From positions 1,860,001-1,924,000 of the forward strand of contig OY843611.1 in assembly GCA_963692995.1 (NCBI GenBank): a stretch of 64,000 nucleotides of DNA, given 5' to 3'. The notes beneath the pieces are model-generated. The model made no database searches and had not been told where the DNA came from. It saw only the letters and a program-made list of their open reading frames with translations. How positions within the stretch are numbered: position 1 is the stretch's first letter; each line of letters opens with the position of its first letter. The stretch is from Bin87 sp963692995. Lineage in GTDB: Bacteria; Chloroflexota; Dehalococcoidia; Lucifugimonadales; UBA3495. Positions 40,559 to 48,243 of the stretch are shown here, piece by piece. The translations under genes were made by a program, and so were the position numbers.

Positions 40559-41707
40559 TTAGCCCCGGAAAGGCCGGAAAAACTCCCTGATCTCGTGGGC
40601 CAGCAGTTCCGGTTCTTCCAGCGCAGCGAAGTGTCCGCCCCGGGGCATCTCCTCCCAGCGGCGCACGTCCCAAGACCGCTCGGCCCATTCACGAGGCGGT
40701 TTGGCGATCTCTTGGGGGAACAAAGCCATGCCCGCCGGCGTGGGCACTTTTTCCCCTTCCGCCATTTCCCACAGCGTACTCTGGTTCTCCTTGTACATTC
40801 GCACCGACGAACCGATTGTCCCGGTAATCCAGTAAATGGTGATGTTGGTCAGCAGCTCATCCTTGGTGTACCGGCTCTCCACGTCACCGTCGCAATCGCT
40901 CCAGGTACGATACTTTTCCACGATCCAGGCCGCCAGCCCGGCCGGTGAATCGTTAAGTCCGTAGGACAGCGTTTGCGGCTTGGTTCCCTGGATGTGGCTG
41001 TATCCGCCCTCCGCCTGCTGCCAGCGCTCCCGCTGGTTCGAGTGGGCCTGCTCAGCGTCCGTAAGCGGACGCGAACCGGGCCCAAGATACGGCGTAGGGC
41101 GCGTAATCGACGTCAAATGGACTCCGATCATCTTGTCAGCATGGGCGTAACCCAGGCGCGAGGTTACGCCGGCCCCGATGTCGCCGCCGTGCGCGGCAAA
41201 CTTGGGATAGCCCAAATTCTCCGTCATCATTTTCGCCCACAGGTCGGCCACCTTCTGCACCTGCATCCCCGGTTCCTGGGACGCCTGCGAAAAGCCGAAA
41301 CCGGGCAGAGACGGCGCCACCACATCAAAGGAGTCTGCCGGGTCGGCGCCGTGGCCGCCCGGATCAGCCAGCAGCGGGATGATCTTGGTCATCTCAAAGA
41401 TGCTGCTAGGCCAACCGTGGGTGATCACTAGCGGCATCGGGTTGGGCCCAGCGCCGTTTTCCCGAATAAAGTGTATGTTCAAGCCATCCACTTCAGACTT
41501 GAAATGGTGGAAGCCGTTGAGCTTCCGTTCCTGCTCCCGCCAGTCGAAATCGTTGGCCCAATATGTGACCAGTTCCTTGATGTAATCCAGGTTAGAGCCG
41601 TATTCCCAGCCGGTCCCCGGCATCTCGTCGGGCCATCGGGTATGGCGCAGCCGTTGGCGCAGGTCGTCCAGCGCATCGTCGCTTATGGCTATTGCAAAGG
41701 GTTCCAT
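40559..41707 (-). CDS. Epoxide hydrolase with EHN domain
   Basis: A 382-residue epoxide hydrolase of the microsomal type. The EHN N-terminal domain is seen in ALDDLRQRLRHTRWPDEMP and YWANDFDWREQERKLN, followed by the alpha/beta core ITHGWPSSIFEM, SLPGFGFSQ, the nucleophile Asp in AHGGDIGAGV and the catalytic His in PRGGHFAALEEP. It opens epoxides to diols, probably in the cytoplasm, although natural substrates are often unknown. GGAG is 8 bases before the ATG at 41707. The 516-base stretch upstream to 42223 contains a dRS3-like repeat, a promoter for the next gene and no other recognisable gene. Confidence 0.93.
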   Translation of the reverse strand: MEPFAIAISDDALDDLRQRLRHTRWPDEMPGTGWEYGSNLDYIKELVTYWANDFDWREQERKLNGFHHFKSEVDGLNIHFIRENGAGPNPMPLVITHGWPSSIFEMTKIIPLLADPGGHGADPADSFDVVAPSLPGFGFSQASQEPGMQVQKVADLWAKMMTENLGYPKFAAHGGDIGAGVTSRLGYAHADKMIGVHLTSITRPTPYLGPGSRPLTDAEQAHSNQRERWQQAEGGYSHIQGTKPQTLSYGLNDSPAGLAAWIVEKYRTWSDCDGDVESRYTKDELLTNITIYWITGTIGSSVRMYKENQSTLWEMAEGEKVPTPAGMALFPQEIAKPPREWAERSWDVRRWEEMPRGGHFAALEEPELLAHEIREFFRPFRG

Positions 41708-41957
41708 AAGACGCTCCTTGATCATCAGAGGGTGAGACAGCGCAGCAGTCGTGCAAATTACAGAACTGCGAGCAGAGTTTAAGACAGCGCGCCAATCACC
41801 GGCAAGCCTTTGACCGGCAGTTGCTCCGTGTCTATGGCAGCCGCCGCTGGGCAGCCGGGGTCACGCATCCCTGGCGAAAACACGCCAATATCAGCGCGTC
41901 AACACAACCCAGGGGACAAGCAGTTCAAAACCGTTGGCGCTGGGCTATATTGACACT

Positions 41958-42009
41958 CCCCGTCATTCCATTAACGCTCCACGTCATTCCCGCGAAAGCG
42001 GGAATCCAG
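41958..42009 (+). repeat. dRS3-like repeat array, copy 3
   Basis: One degenerate CGTCATTCC unit (41961-41969) precedes the 28-bp palindromic repeat at 41982-42009. It lies in the 516-base intergenic stretch between the epoxide hydrolase and the monooxygenase gene. Confidence 0.85.
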
Positions 42010-42191
42010 TAAGTACAAAGTAAGGCCAGCGTCCCAGTCCTATAAGCTTTTCTCGGCTCCTGCTTTTGCAGTAACAACGACATGACCATCAAAATGTCCA
42101 CACTGCCTGGTTAGTGCCAGATCACGAATTGAGCAATGGAGCGTATGATTACCCTGCGGCGCCGAATCGCCGGCGCGCCATACCCCCGTCG

Positions 42192-42200
42192 TGGTAAGAT
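42192..42200 (+). promoter_or_regulatory. Extended -10 promoter for the LLM gene
   Basis: TGGTAAGAT lies 24 bases before the ATG at 42224, leaving a short leader that still contains AGGAG. Confidence 0.45.
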
Positions 42201-42223
42201 TGGCGCGCACTACAGGAGAAACT

Positions 42224-43327
42224 ATGAAGGCATCTTACCTGGGCGCCATGGGGTACTCCCGCCGCCGCGATTTCCCGCCCACCTGGCCAACTCCGCCGAG
42301 TTTCAGCGATCCGGAGACCTCCGTGCAGAGCTACCAGGACGGCATCGAAGAGTGCGCGCTCGCCGAAGAGCTGGGCTTCGAGTGGGTCAGTTTCTCCGAG
42401 CACCACTATTCGGGCCGCATCGCCACCGGAACCCCGGCTGTGATGGCCGCCGCCGTTGCCCAACGCTGCAAATCAGTTAAGATCGCCCTGCTCGGCCCCC
42501 TCCTGCCTTTGAACAACCCGGTACGCGCCGCCGAAGAACTCACCCTCTTGGACAACTTGACCAACGGGCGCCTCGTCATGGGCTTCCTGCGGGGCACTCC
42601 CAACGAGGATCAGGTGTACGGCGTCAACCCCGCCGAGGGCCGGGGCCGAATGCTGGAAGGCATGGACCTCATCCTCAAAGCGATGACGGAACCCGAACCC
42701 TTTGCCTGGGAAGGCCGCTACTACCAGTTCCGCACCGTGGCCGTATGGCCCCGTCCGGTCCAGCAACCCTTCCCGGCCGCGCTGGTTGCCACCCGCAGCG
42801 ACGACGCCGTGCAGTACGCAGCGCAGCGCCACCTGGGCTTGGGCGTGTCCTTCATCCCGGCAGACCAAATGGGCAGCATCACCGATAAATATTTCCAGTG
42901 GTGCGATCAGGCCGGTTGGCATCCCCACCCCGATCAGCTGGTGTTTCGCGGCAGCATCTACCTGGCCGAAACCGACCGGCAGGCCCGTGATTGGTTCAAC
43001 CAACAAACCGACCAGGGCCGCGCCCCGGGCATGGCGCTGCGTTCATCGGTGTCCCAGGTAATACAGACCACCCGGGCCGGCGGTACGGTGGACTACCGCA
43101 ACGTCTTCACCGGCAGCGCCAGCGGCGACATCGTGGGCGGCGCGCCCGGCCTCACCTTTGTCGGCGGCCCGGACACCGTCTTTGAGCAGATCAAAGCCTA
43201 CCACGACCGTTGCGGCGCCGGCGTGATCGACCTGTTTTTCCAGCAGCCCAGCCTCACCCACCGCGACATCATGGCCGAAATAGACCTGTTCGGTCGCGAA
43301 GTCCTGCCGCGCCTCAAGGAACTGTAA
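42224..43327 (+). CDS. LLM class flavin-dependent oxidoreductase
   Basis: A 367-residue bacterial luciferase-like monooxygenase (TIM barrel, FMNH2- or F420-dependent). Visible landmarks are LGFEWVSFSEHHYSG, GPLLPLNNPVRAAEELTLLDNLTNGRL and MGFLRGTPNEDQVYG; the C-terminus FVGGPDTVFEQIKAYH is typical. Such enzymes insert oxygen into diverse organic compounds, including sulfonates, ketones and alkanes, and are strongly expanded in SAR202-type Chloroflexota. AGGAG sits 5 bases before the ATG. The next gene, a small hydrolase, begins 3 bases after the stop, so the two probably act together. Confidence 0.93.
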   Translation: MKASYLGAMGYSRRRDFPPTWPTPPSFSDPETSVQSYQDGIEECALAEELGFEWVSFSEHHYSGRIATGTPAVMAAAVAQRCKSVKIALLGPLLPLNNPVRAAEELTLLDNLTNGRLVMGFLRGTPNEDQVYGVNPAEGRGRMLEGMDLILKAMTEPEPFAWEGRYYQFRTVAVWPRPVQQPFPAALVATRSDDAVQYAAQRHLGLGVSFIPADQMGSITDKYFQWCDQAGWHPHPDQLVFRGSIYLAETDRQARDWFNQQTDQGRAPGMALRSSVSQVIQTTRAGGTVDYRNVFTGSASGDIVGGAPGLTFVGGPDTVFEQIKAYHDRCGAGVIDLFFQQPSLTHRDIMAEIDLFGREVLPRLKEL

Positions 43328-43330
43328 CCA

Positions 43331-43891
43331 GTGGATCCGGCCCAATTACGCGACACGGTAGTGGTCATCAACGGGCTGCCGGGCGGCTCGAGCCTATTGC
43401 GCGACGGGTTGTCCCACCGGTGGGTCGTACTGGAACCGGAGCCGGTCGGATCCGGCATTGGCGCCGGCCACCAGTTGCCGGCTGCCGTACCAGATCTGGC
43501 TGCGGAAAGCTACGGCGTGATCGGCATCTCATCCGGCGCCGGGTTAGCGGTCCGTCACGCGCTCCGCGCTTCGGAACGGGTCGCCGTGCTGATCCTGATC
43601 TCCCCGTCGCTAATTCGGCCAAACGCCGCCGGTGAAGACGCCCAGTTGCCGAGCCAAATCGCCCAAATCCGGTGCCCTACCCTGGCCGTGTTCGGGCAGG
43701 AAGACCCGCTGGCCGCGTCCGCCAGCGTTTACCGGGAACGCATACCGAATTGCAACATCGCTTTCGTGTACGATTCCGGTCACGACATCCCGGCGGAACG
43801 CCCGCAAGCCTTGCTCAACCTGGTGGCAGACTACCTCCAGCGCCGGGAGACGTTCATCGTCCAGAACCGCAGCGGCCTGATCAGCCCTTAA
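43331..43891 (+). CDS. Small alpha/beta hydrolase
   Basis: A 186-residue alpha/beta hydrolase reduced to a minimal core. INGLPGGSSLL forms the oxyanion loop, Ser67 in GISSGAG is the nucleophile, AVFGQEDPLA supplies the Asp and SGHDIP the His. There is almost no cap domain, and the first two strands seem missing compared with usual 250-300 residue members. GTG at 43331 is 3 bases after the monooxygenase stop; the coupling suggests it hydrolyses an ester or lactone made by that enzyme (Baeyer-Villiger-type logic), which is inference. Confidence 0.78.
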   Translation: MDPAQLRDTVVVINGLPGGSSLLRDGLSHRWVVLEPEPVGSGIGAGHQLPAAVPDLAAESYGVIGISSGAGLAVRHALRASERVAVLILISPSLIRPNAAGEDAQLPSQIAQIRCPTLAVFGQEDPLAASASVYRERIPNCNIAFVYDSGHDIPAERPQALLNLVADYLQRRETFIVQNRSGLISP

Positions 43892-43898
43892 TCGCCGG

Positions 43899-44429
43899 CT
43901 AACGCCCGGCGCTGCCGGCCTGCTGCTCCTCCTGTAACTCGTCAATCTCCTCCCGGGTGCGTCCGTATATTTGCGGCACGTCCCATCCCTGGAGGCCAGC
44001 GTAAGTATCAATCTGTGATCGGTGATGCACCTCGTGTTCCACCAGCATCATCAGCACCCGCCAGCCGCTTAGCGTCCCATCCGTGTCGATCAGCCGGATG
44101 CGCCGGCTGAGCCACTCCGCCGGCGTGCCCGCCAGCCGCCGCCGGAACTCCGCTGCCGATTCTTCCAGCGCCGGAACCCAGTTGCTTTGCGACGCTGTGC
44201 TCGGAACCGGCCAATCGTAGATCCAGCCCTCGTTTCGATAGGCCCGGGCGAAGTACATCCGCGATTCGCAGATGTGGTGAACGATTTGCGCGATGCCCCA
44301 GGCATTTTCCCCCTCGCCGACTGAAGGTTCCCAGAATTCCGCCGGCGGCGGCAGCGCCGCGATGTCCCGGGCCGTCCGGCGGTGAATGGAGTCGAAATAC
44401 CTCAAGAACTCCTGCGGATCATTCAGCAT
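43899..44429 (-). CDS. DinB family protein
   Basis: A 176-residue four-helix-bundle protein of the DinB/YfiT-like superfamily. The metal-binding histidines are seen in AQIVHHICESR and VEHEVHHRSQIDTY. Members are often thiol-dependent metalloenzymes, such as bacillithiol or mycothiol transferases, but many are uncharacterised. GGAGG is 9 bases before the ATG at 44429; an in-frame ATG at 44435 is also possible with shorter spacing. It is divergent from the GMC oxidoreductase and convergent with the small hydrolase gene. Confidence 0.88.
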   Translation of the reverse strand: MLNDPQEFLRYFDSIHRRTARDIAALPPPAEFWEPSVGEGENAWGIAQIVHHICESRMYFARAYRNEGWIYDWPVPSTASQSNWVPALEESAAEFRRRLAGTPAEWLSRRIRLIDTDGTLSGWRVLMMLVEHEVHHRSQIDTYAGLQGWDVPQIYGRTREEIDELQEEQQAGSAGR

Positions 44430-44459
44430 AGTCATCGCCCTCCATAAACTTCCATTTTC

Positions 44460-44489
44460 GGATCTTGCCGGTTTTTGGATCTTGCCGGT
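44460..44489 (+). repeat. 13-bp direct repeat, period 17
   Basis: GGATCTTGCCGGT occurs exactly at 44460-44472 and 44477-44489 between the divergent DinB and GMC genes. Confidence 0.6.
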
Positions 44490-44499
44490 AGTGTAAAAT
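44490..44499. promoter_or_regulatory. Overlapping divergent -10 elements
   Basis: The sequence AGTGTAAAAT gives TACACT on the minus strand (44495-44490) toward DinB and TAAAAT on the plus strand (44494-44499) toward the GMC gene. -35 elements are weak on both sides. Confidence 0.35.
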
Positions 44500-44532
44500 C
44501 GCGAATGTCAAACTGCAAGCGAGGATGCAATT

Positions 44533-46068
44533 ATGAAGTACGACGTAATCGTAGTGGGCGGCGGCTCCGCCGGTTCGGTGGTGGCCAGCCGGCTGTCCGA
44601 AGATCCCAACCGCTCGGTGCTGCTGCTGGAAGCCGGACCCGACTATCCCGACCCGGAACATCTGCCCGAGGTCGTGCGCAACGGCTACTCCAACGCAGGA
44701 GAGCAGCCCGGATCGCCGGTGTCCTGGTCCCTCCGGGGCGTCATCAACGACCAGCAAGGCGAGATCAACATCGCCCAGGGCAAGGTAATCGGCGGCTCCG
44801 GCTCGATCAACGGCCAAGTCTATCTGCGAGGTCTTCCCGAAGATTTTGAACGGTGGGCCTCCTTCGGCAACGACGAATGGACCTACCTCAAAGTGCTGCC
44901 CTTCTTCCGGAAGGCCGAAACCGACCTCGACATACAAGACGACTTTCACGGCACTGAAGGTCCCATACCCATTGTGCGACGGGAAAACCAAACCTGGCCC
45001 GACGTGCAGAAAGCCTTCCACGCGGCTGCTTTGGAGCGCGGATACCCGGTGAACCCCGACCTGAACGGCCCGGAGTCTGCCGGCATCGGCGCTATCCCCA
45101 TGAACAATCAGGCCGGCGTGCGGATGAGCGCCGCTATCACGCATTTGAACCCGGTACGCCATCGGCTCAATCTGACCGTCAAGGGCAACGTCTTCGTCCG
45201 CCGCGTTCTTTTCGATGGCGACCGGGTTTCCGGAGTCGAGGCCGAGAGTGGCGGCGAAATCTTCATCCTGGCGGCCCGCCACGTGGCGCTGAGCGCCGGC
45301 GCGCTGAAATCACCCCATATTCTGATGCTCTCGGGCATTGGCCCCCGCGACCAGCTGGATGCCTTCCGAATACCGGTCATCCATGAGTCGCCCGGCGTAG
45401 GTCAAAACCTGTTCAATCATCCCATGGGCAGCGTTAGCTTCCAGGTCAAAGACCAAGTTCAGCTCCACGCCAATGCCGGCGCGCTGCGCTTCGGCCTGCG
45501 CGTCACTTCCGCGCCGCCGTCCTATCCCAACGACGTAATGCTGCATACCTTGGGCGTATTCAACGTGATGACCGGTGAGCGTCTGCCCGACCGCACCGCT
45601 CGTATCGCCTGCGCCCTGGAACTTCCCGACGGCTCCGGTTGGGTCCGCCTGGCCTCCGCAGACCCGACGGTCCAGCCGGAGATCAACTACCGTTATTTTC
45701 ACAACGAGAACGATATGCGCCGGATGCGCGACGCCGTTCGCCTGGCCGCCGACATGCTAGGATCCGAATCCTACCAGGACGTTATGGAGCGCCGCACCGC
45801 TCCAACCGATGCGGTCTTGGCCGATGACGACGCGCTCGACGCCTGGATCCGACAGACCGTCGGCACCTCCCGCCACGTATCCGGCACTTGCCGAATCGGC
45901 CCAGACTCCGACCCCATGGCCGTAACCGATCAGCAGTGCCGAGTGCGCGGCGTCCGGGGGCTATGGGTCGCCGACTCCTCGATCATGCCTCAGGTAACCC
46001 GGGCCAACACCAATGCCACTGCCATCATGATCGGCGAACGGGTCGCCGACTGGATCGCCACGAATTGA
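44533..46068 (+). CDS. GMC family FAD-dependent oxidoreductase
   Basis: A 511-residue glucose-methanol-choline oxidoreductase. The FAD site is GGGSAGSVVASRLSE (from residue 9) with LLLEAGPDY, then VIGGSGSINGQVYLRG (GMC signature 1), LSAGALKSPHILMLSGIG (signature 2) and the C-terminal catalytic HVSGTCRIG plus SSIMPQVTRANTNATAIMIGER. It oxidises alcohols to aldehydes; choline is the best-known substrate, but paralogues in this lineage use many. No signal peptide is seen. It is followed by a repeat array and convergent VOC genes. Confidence 0.94.
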   Translation: MKYDVIVVGGGSAGSVVASRLSEDPNRSVLLLEAGPDYPDPEHLPEVVRNGYSNAGEQPGSPVSWSLRGVINDQQGEINIAQGKVIGGSGSINGQVYLRGLPEDFERWASFGNDEWTYLKVLPFFRKAETDLDIQDDFHGTEGPIPIVRRENQTWPDVQKAFHAAALERGYPVNPDLNGPESAGIGAIPMNNQAGVRMSAAITHLNPVRHRLNLTVKGNVFVRRVLFDGDRVSGVEAESGGEIFILAARHVALSAGALKSPHILMLSGIGPRDQLDAFRIPVIHESPGVGQNLFNHPMGSVSFQVKDQVQLHANAGALRFGLRVTSAPPSYPNDVMLHTLGVFNVMTGERLPDRTARIACALELPDGSGWVRLASADPTVQPEINYRYFHNENDMRRMRDAVRLAADMLGSESYQDVMERRTAPTDAVLADDDALDAWIRQTVGTSRHVSGTCRIGPDSDPMAVTDQQCRVRGVRGLWVADSSIMPQVTRANTNATAIMIGERVADWIATN

Positions 46069-46100
46069 CCAAGACGCGTCGTCAAATCAAGTTGCCAAGC

Positions 46101-46202
46101 GCCATTCCCGCCATTCCGCCCAATTCCCGTCATTCCGCCCCATTCCCGCCATTTCGCCCCATTCCCGCCATTCCCGTCATTCCCGCGAAAGCGGGAATCC
46201 AG
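46101..46202 (+). repeat. dRS3-like repeat array, copy 4
   Basis: About eight degenerate CATTCCCGC/CATTCCGCC units from 46101 lead into the 28-bp palindrome at 46175-46202. It lies between the convergent GMC and VOC genes, and is the best example of the array-plus-palindrome layout. Confidence 0.88.
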
Positions 46203-46233
46203 AAACCACCCGCTGTACCAGCGCGATTCTCCT

Positions 46234-46629
46234 CTAACTCGCCGGCTGCACCAATTCAATAAGCACGTCGTCCGGTCCTTCGATATAGGACAACCGGGAT
46301 CCGGTGGGCGTGTCCGTGATGGGCAATACGACGCGAATTCCCGCGGCGGTCAACCGTTCCATCTCCGCCTCCAGGTCCTCCACATCAAAGCCAAAATGCT
46401 CCAGACCCAACCGGTTCAGTTCGGCAGCGCTTCGCTCATCCGAAGAGCCCGGCGGTTTGGACGATACGTTCAGCCGGCACGGCCCGCCCATCTCCATTCC
46501 GATGGTAATAGTGTTGGGCATCACCGTTCGTTCCGAGACGATACGGGCATTGAAAAACTTTTCGTACCACGCCGCCGTAGCGTGCGGGTCCGCGGCGCGG
46601 ATGTGCACGTGGTTGATCCGGTATTCCAT
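46234..46629 (-). CDS. VOC family protein (glyoxalase-like)
   Basis: A 131-residue vicinal oxygen chelate protein. It starts MEYRINHVHIRAAD with the first metal-ligand His (His7), later GLEHFGFDVEDLEAE (second His) and ends VLIELVQPAS (the Glu ligand). The paired beta-alpha-beta-beta-beta modules are complete. Such proteins include dioxygenases, glyoxalases, epimerases and fosfomycin enzymes; the exact activity is not evident. GGAGG precedes the ATG by 9 bases, and a 3 x 16-bp tandem repeat lies immediately upstream. Confidence 0.88.
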   Translation of the reverse strand: MEYRINHVHIRAADPHATAAWYEKFFNARIVSERTVMPNTITIGMEMGGPCRLNVSSKPPGSSDERSAAELNRLGLEHFGFDVEDLEAEMERLTAAGIRVVLPITDTPTGSRLSYIEGPDDVLIELVQPAS

Positions 46630-46646
46630 CGTAAGTCTCCTCCACA

Positions 46647-46694
46647 GGTTTCAAGGCATACTGGTTTCAAAGGCTATCGGTTTCAAGGCATACG
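46647..46694 (-). repeat. Three 16-bp tandem repeats
   Basis: Units GGTTTCAAGGCATACT, GGTTTCAAAGGCTATC and GGTTTCAAGGCATACG follow one another with exact 16-base period (46647-46662, 46663-46678, 46679-46694). They occupy the leader of the VOC gene 46234-46629, just before its ribosome binding site. Confidence 0.75.
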
Positions 46695-46731
46695 GGAGCC
46701 GATCTCCATTCCGCCGCAACAACGCCTCACG

Positions 46732-47139
46732 CTAACCGTGTTCCCCCTCCGCCAGCTGGAAATAGATGCCGTGAGAACTGCTCGTGTCAATGCTGGCCGT
46801 CTGGTAGCCAAAGGGACTGGTGGACGGCCCGTCTCCCCGCATCGCGTTGCCTTTGGATTGCAGGTCGGCGAACAGCTGATCGATGCCGTCCACGCCCCAG
46901 GCCACGTGCATGACGCCGGGGCCGCTTTCGCGGAGTTGTTGGGCCATTGCAGTGTCGTCCCGCAGCGGTTCAAAGAAGTCCACCAGCGTATCCCCGACCT
47001 GGTAGAGAATGGATTTGAAACCCCGCTCGGTGAATTCGTCGGTGCGGATCGGCGTGAGCGCGAAATTGCTCTCCAGATATGCGGCCATGTCGCTGACGCT
47101 TTCCACAACGTAGGTCACGTGATGCACCTTGTTCAGCAT
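46732..47139 (-). CDS. VOC family protein (methylmalonyl-CoA epimerase-like)
   Basis: A 135-residue VOC protein beginning MLNKVHHVTYVVESVSDMAAY, with GVMHVAWGVDGIDQLFADL in the second module. The HHVTYVV start and the His in MHVAW match the arrangement in methylmalonyl-CoA epimerase relatives, yet the protein is short on other family features, so I leave the activity open. GGAGG is 6 bases before the ATG at 47139, which I prefer to an upstream ATG at 47199. It lies 102 bases upstream of the other VOC gene on the same strand and is divergent from the MetX-like gene. Confidence 0.85.
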   Translation of the reverse strand: MLNKVHHVTYVVESVSDMAAYLESNFALTPIRTDEFTERGFKSILYQVGDTLVDFFEPLRDDTAMAQQLRESGPGVMHVAWGVDGIDQLFADLQSKGNAMRGDGPSTSPFGYQTASIDTSSSHGIYFQLAEGEHG

Positions 47140-47217
47140 GATCAACCTCCACGCTGTTAGACTTGGTGCGAGCCTAATTGTTTTCGCCTTCGCGTTCAAC
47201 CCTCAGGAGCCTCCAAG

Positions 47218-48231
47218 ATGCCCGAACACCAGATCTTCGAACTGGGCGACGTTGACCTACAGTGCGGCCTCCGCTTGCGCAACGCCCGCCTGGCGTACCA
47301 GACCTACGGGGAGTTGAATAACCGCCGGGACAATGCCATCGTGTTCCCCACTTTCTTCGGCGCTCAGCATCCGGCCAACGAGCCGCTGATCGGGCCGGGC
47401 ATGGCCTTGGATCCGGCTCGGTACTTCATCATCATCCCCAATCTATTCGGCAACGGATTGTCGTCGTCGCCCAGCAACACTCCGGCGCCGTATGACCGTG
47501 CCAGATTTCCCCGGATCACTTACTACGACAACATCCGGTTCCAGCGCCGCTTGTTGACCGAGCAATTCGGCATCGAGCGCATCGCCCTGGTCTGCGGCTT
47601 TTCCATGGCCGCCCAGCAGGCTTTCCATTGGGGCGCGCTGTATCCCGACCTGGTGGAACGCATCGCGCCATGGTGCGGTTCAGCCCGCACGTCACGGCAC
47701 AATTTCGTCTTCCTGGAGGGGGTTAAAGCCGCCCTCTGCGCCGACCGGGCCTGGAACAACGGCTGGTACGACATTCAACCCTGGCAGGGCCTCCGGGCCA
47801 TGGCTCGGGTGTACGCCGGTTGGGCCCCGTCCCAGGCGTTCTACCGGGAGCAGGTCTATCTCGACCTCGGACACTCCTCGCTGGAAGATTACCTCATAAC
47901 CTCCTGGGAGGGCCGGTATCTTCAGCAGGACGCTAATAACATCCTGTCCATGATCGCCACCTGGCAGGCCGGCGACATCAGCGACAACCCCCTTTACGGA
48001 GGCGATTTCGAGCAAGCCCTGGGCGCGATCAAGGCCCGCGCTTTCGTCATGCCATCCCAAACCGACCAATACTTCCCGCCCCAGGACAACGAGATCGAGG
48101 TATCTCTGATGCCCAACGCCCACCTCCGCGTCATCCCCACCATCTGGGGACATACCGGCGGCGGGCCCGGACGCAACCCCGTTGATACCGGGTTTATCGA
48201 TGCCCAGTTGAAGGAGCTGCTGGCCAGCTGA
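47218..48231 (+). CDS. MetX-like alpha/beta hydrolase
   Basis: A 337-residue alpha/beta hydrolase resembling homoserine O-acetyltransferase: ARLAYQTYGELN near the N-terminus, NLFGNGLSSSPSNTP, the nucleophile Ser129 in CGFSMAAQQAFHWGALYP, the Asp in SQTDQYFPP and the His in WGHTGGGPG. Classic MetX has GGSMGG around the Ser; here GFSMAA shows divergence, so the protein may be a hydrolase or acyltransferase for another substrate. AGGAG lies 9 bases before the ATG. It is convergent, 12 bases apart, with the CoA-transferase pair. Confidence 0.85.
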   Translation: MPEHQIFELGDVDLQCGLRLRNARLAYQTYGELNNRRDNAIVFPTFFGAQHPANEPLIGPGMALDPARYFIIIPNLFGNGLSSSPSNTPAPYDRARFPRITYYDNIRFQRRLLTEQFGIERIALVCGFSMAAQQAFHWGALYPDLVERIAPWCGSARTSRHNFVFLEGVKAALCADRAWNNGWYDIQPWQGLRAMARVYAGWAPSQAFYREQVYLDLGHSSLEDYLITSWEGRYLQQDANNILSMIATWQAGDISDNPLYGGDFEQALGAIKARAFVMPSQTDQYFPPQDNEIEVSLMPNAHLRVIPTIWGHTGGGPGRNPVDTGFIDAQLKELLAS

Positions 48232-48243
48232 TTGGCGGGTGCG

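Noticed and set aside
41821..42012. Small plus-strand frame of 63 codons
   Set aside because: Ends inside the dRS3-like repeat (VIPAKAGIQ is a translation of the palindrome), has no ribosome binding site and no domain.
46101..46202. CRISPR-like array
   Set aside because: Units are short, degenerate and contiguous, with no unique spacers of regular length and no cas genes.
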